A stretch of DNA of 64,000 nucleotides from positions 17,437,506 through 17,501,505 of the forward strand of contig OY804579.1 of NCBI GenBank assembly GCA_963680875.1, written 5' to 3'. Numbering within the stretch: position 1 is the stretch's first letter; the number at the start of each line of letters is the position of its first letter. The notes beneath the pieces were generated by a model. The model was not told the origin of the DNA and made no database searches. It saw only the letters and a list, made by a program, of their open reading frames with translations. This DNA is from Bathymodiolus brooksi. Taxonomy: Eukaryota; Mollusca; Bivalvia; Mytilida; Modiolidae. Shown here in pieces: positions 23,501-35,500 of the stretch. The position numbers were made by a program, and so were the translations under genes.

Positions 23501-26500
23501 AGCTGTACGTGTCCGTTAAGTTTTTAATCTGTCTGTTTTACAGAGCTGTAGGTGTCCATTAAGTTTTTAATCTGTCTGTTTTACAGAGCTGTACGTGTCC
23601 ATTAAGTTTTTAATCTGTCTGTTTTACAGAGCTGTACGTGTCTGTTAAGTTTTTAATCTGTCTGTTTTACAGAGCTGTACGTGTCCATTAAGTTTTTAAT
23701 CTGTCTGTTTTACAGAACTGTACGTGTCCATTAAGTTTTTAATCTGTCTGTTTTACAGAGCTGTACGTGTCCATTAAGTTTTTAATCTGTATGTTTTACA
23801 GAGCTGTACATGTCCGTTAAGTTTTTAATCTGTCTGTTTTACAGAGCTGTACGTGTCCATTAAGTTTTTAATCTGTATGTTTTACAGAGCTGTACGTGTC
23901 CATTAAGTTTTTAATCTGTATGTTTTACAGAGCTGTATGTGTCCATTAAGTTTTTAATCTGTCTGTTTTACAGAGCTGTACGTGTCCATTAAGTTTTTAA
24001 TCTGTCTGTTTTACAGAACTGTACGTGTCCATTAAGTTTTTAATCTGTCTGTTTTACAGAGCTGTACGTGTCCATTAAGTTTTTAATCTGTCTGTTTTAC
24101 AGAGCTGTACATGTCCATTAAGTTTTTAATCTGTCTGTTTTACAGAGCTGTACGTGTCCATTAAGTTTTTAATCTGTCTGTTTTACAGAGCTGTACGTGT
24201 CTGTTAAGTTTTTAATCTGTATGTTTTACAGAGCTGTACGTGTCCATTAAGTTTTTAATCTGTCTGTTTTACAGAGCTGTACGTGTCCATTAAGTTTTTA
24301 ATCTGTCTGTTTTACAGAGCTGTACGTGTCCATTAAGTTTTTAATCTGTCTGTTTTACAGAGCTGTACGTGTCCATTAAGTTTTTAATCTGTCTGTTTTA
24401 CAGAGCTGTACGTGTCCATTAAGTTTTTAATCTGTCTGTTTTACAGAGCTGTACGTGTCCATTAAGTTTTTAATCTGTCTGTTTTACAGAGCTGTACGTG
24501 TCCATTAAGTTTTTAATCTGTCTGTTTTACAGAGCTGTACGTGTCCATTAAGTTTTTAATCTGTCTGTTTTACAGAACTGTACGTGTCCATTAAGTTTTT
24601 AATCTGTCTGTTTTACAGAGCTGTATGTGTCCATTAAGTTTTTAATCTCTCTGTTTTACAGAGCTGTACGTGTCCATTAAGTTTTTAATCTGTCTGTTTT
24701 ACAGAGCTGTACGTGTCCATTAAGTTTTTAATCTGTCTGTTTTACAGAGCTGTACGTGTCCATTAAGTTTTTAATCTGTCTGTTTTACAGAGCTGTACGT
24801 GTCCATTAAGTTTTTAATCTGTCTGTTTTACAGAGCTGTACGTGTCCATTAAGTTTTTAATCTGTCTGTTTTACAGAACTGTACGTGTCCATTAAGTTTT
24901 TAATCTGTCTGTTTTACAGAGCTGTATGTGTCCATTAAGTTTTTAATCTGTCTGTTTTACAGAGCTGTACGTGTCCATTAAGTTTTTAATCTGTCTGTTT
25001 TACAGAGCTGTACGTGTCCATTAAGTTTTTAATCTGTCTGTTTTACAGAGCTGTACGTGTCCATTAAGTTTTTAATCTGTCTGTTTTACAGAGCTGTACG
25101 TGTCCATTAAGTTTTTAATCTGTCTGTTTTACAGAGCTGTACGTGTCCATTAAGTTTTTAATCTGTCTGTTTTACAGAGCTGTACGTGTCTGTTAAGTTT
25201 TTAATCTGTCTGTTTTACAGAGCTGTACGTGTCCGTTAAGTTTTTAATCTGTCTGTTTTACAGAACTGTACGTGTCCGTTAAGTTTTTAATCTGTATGTT
25301 TTACAGAGCTGTACGTGTCCATTAAGTTTTTAATCTGTCTGTTTTACAGAGCTGTATGTGTCCATTAAGTTTTTAATCTGTATGTTTTACAGAGCTGTAC
25401 GTGTCCATTAAGTTTTTAATCTGTCTGTTTTACAGAGCTGTACGTGTCTGTTAAGTTTTTAATCTGTCTGTTTTACAGAGCTGTACGTGTCCATTAAGTT
25501 TTTAATCTGTCTGTTTTACAGAGCTGTACGTGTCCATTAAGTTTTTAATCTGTATGTTTTACAGAGCTGTACGTGTCCATTAAGTTTTTAATCTGTCTGT
25601 TTTACAGAGCTGTACGTGTCCGTTAAGTTTTTAATCTGTATGTTTTACAGAGCTGTACGTGTCTGTTAAGTTTTTAATCTGTCTGTTTTACAGAGCTGTA
25701 CGTGTCCATTAAGTTTTTAATCTGTCTGTTTTACAGAGCTGTACGTGTCCATTAAGTTTTTAATCTGTCTGTTTTACAGAGCTGTACGTGTCCACTAAGT
25801 GTAAAGACAAAGTTAATGGAGTGTTTATGCGAGTCATTATATTATGATGAGATAGCTGTATCATTCACACATATGCAGTCTGATTGTAGAGATTTTATAG
25901 CAGCTCTTAAACAGGAAGGAGTAGATTTAGATGTATATTTCCCTCCTGGGTAAGTAGAAAAAGCCACTTGGAAAAAATGTTATTACTGAAAGAATTTTTA
26001 TTTTAGACATTGTTCTGCTGTACATATATAGAATGTTATGTATTGCTGTGAAAAAGGCAAAATTGTCATGTGGGGACAAATCTGTTTATTTTGTGATTAG
26101 TAAATTATCATTCTGTTACTTTTAACAGCAAATGGAATATAGGAAATCATGACAGATGCATAAAAACTAGATCAGAACCAATGTTTTTAGTTGAGAGGTA
26201 TTGATTCCAGTAATCGATAGTAAAGATACCTTAATCGATTAATCGGGGAACTGAAAAAACTGGAATATTAACTCTAGGTTTAGAATCAATGTGGTCTTGC
26301 ACCTGTTTAGTGAGATTTATTTCTTACATGTTATAATTTTCAAACTCCTTGTGTTTAATTACCATTTTTACTGAGCATGTCAGACGTATAGATGTAATGG
26401 TTGATGAAATTAAATTTGTAACCATCAGGCTTTTAATATACCAATTATGTAACCAATAGTTGGTCGATTTAGTCTTACCGATCATAGACCATTTATCAAT

Positions 26501-29500
26501 TTTTATTGTTTACCTGTTTTCCAACATTACAAATTGATGCACTTCTTATAGCATTTTCAGTTTTGACCGATGACAATTTAATGGTTTGATTTATGGTGAT
26601 TAATGCCACTTTCAAAAAATATTTCAGTTTTCGTGGTGGTTATTTCATCGATGGAGGAAACCGCAGTACCTGGAGAAAACCACTGACCTGTCGCAAATCA
26701 CTGACAAACTTTATCACATAATGCTGTATTTAGTACACCTCGCCATGAACGGGGTTCGAACTCACGACTTTAGTGATGATAGGCACTCATTGCACAGGTA
26801 GTTGTAAAACTAAATACCATAAGATCACGACCACGACAGCCCACAATTTAATGATATTGCTAAGTACAGGCTGAATGTAATGATGACAAATTGTATATTT
26901 CAGTAATATATTAACAGTAGAACAGGCTTTAGCTTTAACTACTTCTGTGTATGAGGAATTAAAATCCAATTTACGTCCCAAAACTCTACAAACTTTTGAT
27001 GATAGGAGAAAACAGTTACAGAAAGTAGTTGATCTCACAACACAGGAACTACAAACTCTCACACTCAGGTATAAATAGTTGGAAAATGGGAAATCCACTG
27101 AAAGAAAAGGACTATAAAAACAAAGATCTTTAAAGACTTTGTCGTTTGATATAGATTTGCTAAGCCTTCATATTTATATTGTCTTGTTTCTTGTGAATTA
27201 TGCAAACCTTTACAACATTTCTGAAAATTACTCTAAAAATGTACATTGTAGTTTGCAAAAACAATTTTTTTTCATTTTTTACAAACTTTTACATATATGT
27301 ATAACAAGAAATAATAAAACATAAATTATTGCACTTCATTCTTGAAATGTTGCACAAGATATTGTTTACTGTTGTTTTTTTCTTTCTTGTTATTTGGTTT
27401 GATTTGATTTTTGGTGTTTTGACGCCACTTTCAGCAGTATTTTAGCTATATCATGGCGACCAGTTTTAGTGGTGGAAGAAGCCGGAGTACCCGGAGAGAC
27501 CCACCGACCCTGGGCAAGTAACTGGTAAACATTATCACTTGCGGCTGCGAGTCGAGTGCACCCCTTTTTGTAATTTACAAAGCTGGGCGCGAACCCACGC
27601 CGTATTGGTGATAGGTTTGTATGAGCTGTTAGATCCAACGACCTAATTCATTTAGCCACCCAGGCCTCTTTTGTTATTTGGAAAATGTTGTTGCACCAAA
27701 GAAATTTTGTAAATATATTTACATTGGAGTTTTTTTTTTATGTAATTTCAGGGTACAATGCTCATTATCTAAAGCAGTTGTAGAATTAAACCATTTACCA
27801 GAGAGAATGAACCCAGTTGTTAGACCATTAATGGATTGTATGAAGAAAGAAGAAAACATTGATCTCCAGGTCTGTATTTGTTCTTCTCTCAAATGAACTG
27901 TTGCTCAATTGTAGATGTTTTGTGTCTTTTGCTATAAGTCCCCAACACTTTATTAGGATATTATAAAAGTTTACAATGTAATCAGATGCGCAATAATGGT
28001 TTTCCATATACCTATACATGTATATTTAGGAAATGTTACAAATTTAAAAGTAAAAAAATTGCATGGTCTTTGGAAAAGTATAGTCATAGATTTGAATCAC
28101 AAATATCTATTATAATGTGATTATCATATTCAAGAATGAACTCTTGTTATTTTACTTTAGGGACAGACAATGATTTATTCAAAGTAGTGAAAGGACAGGG
28201 ATCTTTGACATTCTTATGGCAATGTTCCAGAATTTATTTTTTGCTTTCTTCATTAAATTTTTTGTTCTCAGGTCGTTACAGCTGAATAATTGCAGTGAAG
28301 GAGAGGAAATACATGCAGAAACAAAACAAAGTACACTTATAATTGAAAACATTGCAGTCATTTTATTTGGAGAAAAATAATATTTCTTAAATGTCTTTTG
28401 GTTCATGTTTTTTGTTGTTATATTTACAGTTAGAGGCAGCTGAAAGTCTTTGTCACCTTATAAAGAAATGTCTATCACGGACACCCAATCCTAGTGTAAA
28501 GGTTGTGAAGAATTTACATGGATTCCTATGTTGTGATCCAACATTCACCCCTCTTGTTGAAAACCCACAAGCTGATATTTCAGGTAGGTATAACAACACT
28601 AAATCATTCTTTAAAACAGGACCATTTTGGCCATTTTTATTATGTAGCCTTGGAAACAGAGTCGACATATACAGGGATCACGATCGACCGTCTTGCCTCT
28701 TCTACGTCTTTTGCTTCACACGTTGTCTAATCTGTAATTCCTCCTAAACCACTTGATAGAAAACCACCAAACTTACACATTCTACTGGACTTGAAGTTAT
28801 GCATCTGCTATTCGATTGTTATTGTTTGGTTTTTATTTCTGGGATATTTATTTTTTGTCACATTAATTTCTTTGGTTTCCCAGAGTCAACAGGGATTTTC
28901 AATGTGATACAGAGGGAGTACATATCTCTACTCTGTAACTCCTAGTTTTCTCCTGGTACTCTTAATCTACCAATACAAATGACAGTCTTTAATATATGTG
29001 TATATAAAATATTGTTGAAGTGATGTTATTTAAACACCAACCATTCCAAACCTCAATATGTAGGTTTATTTGACAATTTATAAACAGATATGTTTGTATT
29101 GAATTTCAGATGGAGTTGAAGCTAAATGTTCCATGAACTCAGGAATTTTGACTTTGACAAAATACCAAAAGGTGAGTGTTGTATTTTGATTATGTTGTAT
29201 TAAAAATATCAATTACTCTTAACATAAGTCTTATTTACAGCAAATTCTTAGTCTTTAGAACTTGAAGAAAAATTTCACTTTGACCGCCATCATGAAACAT
29301 AGCCTGTGGTAAATGTCTAAAAAAAAAAAATAATCTCAAACTCTATGTAAATTTTCAATACCTGGTTCTTTATCAATTTTTGTTCTTTTGGTGTAGATCA
29401 GAAATCTAAAAGAGCCTTTATTATGGAATCTAGTTTAACATAGAACTGTGTTAAAATGGTTTAATATCTTCTCAGGAGCTATTCAGCTGTTTGAATTCAA

Positions 29501-32500
29501 ACTGTGTAGGATCTTATGATTAATAATTAAAAAAATAATAAGATGGCCACCGCAATGGAAAATGTTTAACATATCATTAATGGATTTTTTTTTTTTTTTT
29601 TTTTTGGTAGAAATCACTGAATTGTTAGAATCCAAAATAGACATAATAATGTTAGGTTCTTTTTGATACCCATTGAAAATCTAGGGTGTTCATTACTATT
29701 ATGCTCAAGTAAACATAGATCTCTATTTGGAACATTTAACCTTCCTCTTTAAGTCTGATAACTGATACAGTTTGGGAGCCTTTGGTTAATTTTCACCACT
29801 CGTCACATTTAACACCAGTATGTATATTCTCAGGCAACAGAAGTTAGCAGAAAATGGCTGAGGAAAACTCCTAGTATAAAAACAGAACTTAGTGCAACAG
29901 CAGATACAACAGAAGATAAAGCTGAGGTATAAACATTACTGATTTATAATGCAACATAGATTTATGTAACCTGATAAATTATTTGTAATAGTCAAAGCTG
30001 GTTTTGATGTTAACAGTGTTAACAGGTAATTTAATTTGGTTCACAGTGATTAACACTAGTTTGAGGTGGTTGCTTGTTTTGTTAGCAATGATGGAATTGT
30101 TGACCATCACTGTTTAAACTGTCTTTTTATAATTTTGCCTATATATAATTGTTACTGTATGAAAGCAGTTTTATAGGTCGAGGGACTTTGAAACTGACAA
30201 TCAATTTCTACACATATCTATGTTTAGTACACACTGCCATGAGCAAGAGTCTGGAACCTTAATATTGTACACACTGCCATGAGCAAGAATCTGGAACCTT
30301 AATATTGTACACACTGCCATGAGCAAGAGTCTGGAACCTTAATATTGTACACACTGCCATGAGCAAGAGTCTGGAACCTTAATATTGTACACACTGCCAT
30401 GAGCAAGAGTCTAGAACCTTAATATTGTACACACTGCCATGAGCAAGAGTCTAGAACCTTAATATTGTACACACTGCCATGAGCAAGAGTCTGGAACCTT
30501 AATATTGTACACACTGCCATGAGCAAGAGTCTGGAACCTTAATATTGTACACACTGCCATGAGCAAGAGTCTGGAACCTTAATATTGTACACACTGCCAT
30601 GAGCAAGAGTCTGGAACCTTAATATTGTACACACTGCCATGAGCAAGAGTCTAGAACCTTAATATTGTACACACTGCCATGAGCAAGAGTCTAGAACCTT
30701 AATATTGTACACACTGCCATGAGCAAGAGTCTGGAACCTTAATATTGTACACACTGCCATGAGCAAGAGTCTGGAACCTTAATATTGTACACACTGCCAT
30801 GAGCAAGAGTCTGGAACCTTAATATTGTACACACTGCCATGAGCAAGAGTCTGGAACCTTAATATTGTACACACTGCCATGAGCAAGAGTCTGGAACCTT
30901 AATATTGTACACACTGCCATGAGCAAGAGTCTGGAACCTTAATATTGTACACACTGCCATGAGCAAGAGTCTAGAACCTTAATAGTGTACACACTGCCAT
31001 GAGCAAGAGTCTGGAACCTTAATATTGATGGATCTTTTATTGAATTACTAAATATATATTGATGTACTGTAAATAACATCAATAAATATCTTTCTGTGAA
31101 TTCATTATAAATCATCTGTTTGGCATCAGTTTCACTGTTTTTGTGGTGTAATGGTTAGCATGCTCACCCCTGAGTGCAGTAACTCCAGGCTTCAATCCCC
31201 AGTTGGATCTAATAAAAGACTACTTTGCAAGTGGTATGTGTTGCTTCTATGCAAAACATGCAACATTTAGATGTAAGAACAAAGACTGGTTGGCCTAGAG
31301 TCAAGTCTGGATGGCCTAAAGTCAAGTCTGGATGGCCTAGAGTCAATTCTGGATGGCCTAGAGCCAAGTCTGGATGGCCTAGAGTCAAGTCTGGATGGCC
31401 TAAAGTCAAGTCTGGATGGCCTAGAGTCAAGTCTGGATGGCCTAGAGTCAAGTCTGGATTGCCTAGAGTCAATTCTGGATTGCCTAGAGTCAAGTCTGGA
31501 TGGCCTAGAGTCAAGTCTGGATGGCCTAGAGTCAAGTCTGGATGGCCTAGAGTCAAGTCTGGATGGCCTAGAGTCAAGTCTGGATTGCCTAGAGTCAATT
31601 CTGGATTGCCTAGAGTCAAGTCTGGATGGCCTAGAGTCAAGTCTGGATGGCCTAGAGTCAAGTCTGGATGGCCTAGAGTCAAGTCTGGATGGCCTAGAGT
31701 CAAGTCTGGATTGCCTAGAGCCAAGTCTGGATGGCCTAGAGTCAAGTCTGGATGGCCTAGAGTCAATTCTGGATTGCCTAGAGTCAAGTCTGGATGGCCT
31801 AGAGTCAAGTCTGGATGGCCTAGAGTCAAGTCTGGATGGCCTAGAGTCAAGTCTGGATGGCCTAGAGTCAAGTCTGGATGGCCTAGAGTCAAGTCTGGAT
31901 GGCCTAGAGTCAAGACTGGATGGCCTAGAGTCAAGACTGGATGGCCTAGAGTCAAGTCTGGTTGGCCTAGAGTCAAGTCTGGATAATGTATCCAAGGAGT
32001 GACATGTCTACCTGTTTCAGTGAACTAGCACTATTAAATATTTAGAATATTTATTTTCTTTTAATGAAGCATTGTCATAGATTTAAAACAGATTTAATGT
32101 ATCCTGTGCAATCCACAAATTCAAAAACTCAACTTGTAACTCCTGTCTATCATTGTAAAATTTGCTACTTAAGTTATATAGTTCTCTCATAAGAGATCCA
32201 AATTTCTTTTCCAGATACAGAAGCAGCACCAGATACAAAGACGTGGTGGTGATATTTCTCTCAATAAAATGTGCCGACTATTTGGAGTAGATTTGGTGTC
32301 CCAATTACCGACCTTGTGGCAAACCATTACAAATCCACTTGATATGTTAGAAAAAGGTAAAACATGATGTGTTTCATCTGCAAATATTTTATTACTTCAA
32401 TATATAAACTAGGGCTCACACTGCTACATGGCTATTCAGCCGAAAAAGTTGTGTCGTGCAGTTTCTGTTCTCTCTAGTAAAAAGTGTTATTGAAGTTGCC

Positions 32501-35500
32501 TTGTATTTTTTCATTAGTTTTGCCATGTTTCCAGAGTTTTTGCAATTGATTATAATCAAAAATTGTGATGCTGTGTTGAGTGAATTCTATTTCTATGCAA
32601 AGGAACATCTTAATTTGTCTACTAAACTATGAAAAATGGCATCATTACAAGTGATATATTTGTACATGGTGCTATTGGAAATGTTAACCAAAGAAAATAT
32701 TATATGTAAATACTTTCAGCATGTAAGACAAGGGGGGTAATAATTGTCCCCCTTAGTTCCTTAATAAATTGATTTTAGGAGTAGATTATTACTGGTGTAT
32801 TTTCAGATATAACTGAAGAAATTCCTATAGAAACAGCTCAGGAAATTGTGAACTCGTTACAATTAATAGAATCTGTTGGACCATCATTACACACCAGTCT
32901 CATTGATCAGGTAAATTTTAATAGATTCTGTAGGACCATCATTACACACCAGTCTCATTGATCAGGTAAATTTTAATAGAGTCTGTAGAACCATCATTAC
33001 ACACCAGTCTCATTGATCAGGTAAATTTTAATAGAGTCTGTAGGACCATCATTACACACCAGTCTCATTGATCAGGTATATGCATAGAATATTTGTTTTT
33101 GTCAACTATATGTCCATGTCTTTTTTGAGGCAAAGACTTGTTTCTATATTAAAGAGATCAGGACTGTGTTGCACAAATCTCAATTAGATTTAAGTCTCAT
33201 TTAAACCGAAAGTGTAAATTTATTTCATGTACATTCCAATTAAATTTAAGTATCGATTAAGTTTTAATTGACCTTTAAATATAATTGAGGTTTGTGCAAC
33301 CTAGTCCAGATATATAGCCATACTACAGATGAAGTTGATGGAATACTGTTTTCATAGAGATATGTACTGTGTTGTCTAGCTCTTTATATTTCTTTTGGGA
33401 GATATAGCAAAGAAAATTTAACCACTTTTGTTGAAAATGATAAGCCCTTTAAAAATTGGCATATTACGTAGCTAAAATATATAGGGTCTAACACCAGGAG
33501 AGGTGAAAGATCGTAAAATCTGTGACACCCGAGGGAAAGATTCAGGTGTCACTAGTGGAGCAGGAACTGCTTACCCTTCCGGATCACCTGAGTTCACCCC
33601 CAGTTTTTAGTGGGGTTCGCGTTACTCGATATTTAGTTTTATGTGTATGTTTTGTTGATCATTGTTTGTTCTTTTGTACTTTTTCTTTTGGCCACTGTGT
33701 TGTCTGTTCTTCTTCGATATACGGATTCTGATTGCCCCTTTGGTATCTTCCAACTCTTCTTAAATCGTAACTGACTAGGCTGGCCGAGTCTGATACGAAT
33801 TAAATCTTACCTGAGGGTGTCTCAGATTCACAGTGTTTGAATCTTTTTTTTCTCCCCCCTGTCAACTGTGTCAATGTTTGTTTAATTTGAGTAAATAGTA
33901 AAGTGCTCTCCCTTGTTAGTAACTAACATAAATAAACAAATTACCTCACTTTGACCAAAGTCAAATAAATTTTTACAGGTATTTATTGCTGTTGTGAAAG
34001 CATTTAGAATGTATTTATAAAATACATTGTATTTAATTATGAAATACATTTAAAATACTGCCAAGACATGGATGTATATCGATAAATCGACAATTTACTT
34101 CAGCAATGGAAAACGCTCATGTTGTATGTCTTACCCATGAGCCTGGGTAAGATAGAAGAATCTTTTTCACCTAAATTGCCAGTCTACTTTATCCAAGGGG
34201 TGAGAAATAGATATCTGATGGGATTTATTGTATTGTAGAGTTTTGCTAATTTATTTTCTTGATTAAAATTCATAGTACCGATTACAGTAAATATGAATGT
34301 GAAATTTGTCAGTAACATACATTGTGTTGTACTGTTGTGGTTAGATAGGAAGAAACAATGTTATCATATATCAGATAATGTATTGATAAAAACATCTTGT
34401 AAGAAGTGAATATTGAAGAAAGTTTGACTTTATTTTTTATGTTCAAGGAACTAGATATATATTCTGCTTATATTTATTATTTTACAATAGGTTAATGACA
34501 AATTCTCCTCCATTTTGAATGGACTGAAACATTCTTACACTGCCATAAGACATATATCTGCCAGAGGTATTGGTATGTTGTCCCAGATATTGACTTCTCA
34601 TACAATAGCATTTATAATGGAGAAAATCCTGCCATTACTTGGTGACATGGAACATGATCAACACAGACAAGGTGCTTGTGAAGCTTTAGCCTGTATCCTT
34701 TTATTTTATCTGATGTTAACAGCTATTAAATATTTATTTTAAATAGATATGTAGATATATAATTTATTTATTGTATCAGTTTTTGAAATAGAGTTGGTTG
34801 GTTGGTTGGTTGGTTTATGGTGTTTAACACCACTTTCAACAATATTTCAGTTATATCGTGGCGGTCAGTTTTATTGGTGGAGGAAACCGGAGAAATCCAC
34901 CGACCTGACTCAAGTCACTGACAAACTTTATAACATAATGTTGTATCGAGTACACCTCGCAGTGAACAGGGTTGAAATAGAGTTTGATTACTGGTACATG
35001 TATTTTGTCTAATCCCCACCCACCCTTTCCTTCCATCTGTCCATCACAAAACTTTACATGTGCAACTCCTCCTACATTTGAAAGGGGATTCCCTAAAACT
35101 TGGCATGCATGCTTAGTACCATATGAAGAATCACATAATGGCATTTCGATCAGAAAATTTTAAAAAGGGTTATTGCCCTTTATTTCCTCAAAGTTAGATA
35201 ATAATTGGTGTGCTATCTTGGTATATTTATTAACTGTTATACCCAAAGAATCTTTTTTACGATAAAGACATTGAATCAACCTTTGGCATAATTATTGTAA
35301 ACTTTTTAATCGTGTGGTTTTGGTCGTTTTTTATCTTTCAATTTTCTTCCCAAATTAGTAAGAAAGGATATGGATGTAAATAAACATGAGAGATTATCCA
35401 ATTTCCACTTAGGCACAAATTTAAGTACCAGTAAAGGAACAGTACTTTTATTGCTGTTATACATTTCCGAGTCAGAGTAGGGTCTTCAACAATGAGAATA

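Noticed and set aside
20100..25799. CRISPR-like array
   Set aside because: Units are directly contiguous with no unique spacers, in animal DNA, and the unit is an exon/intron junction.
31209..31995. Open frames of about 240-255 codons on both strands (TLGHPDL, RLDSRPS, WPRVKSG repeats)
   Set aside because: A 21-bp satellite inside a SINE; both strands open, no promoter, no non-repeat coding sequence.
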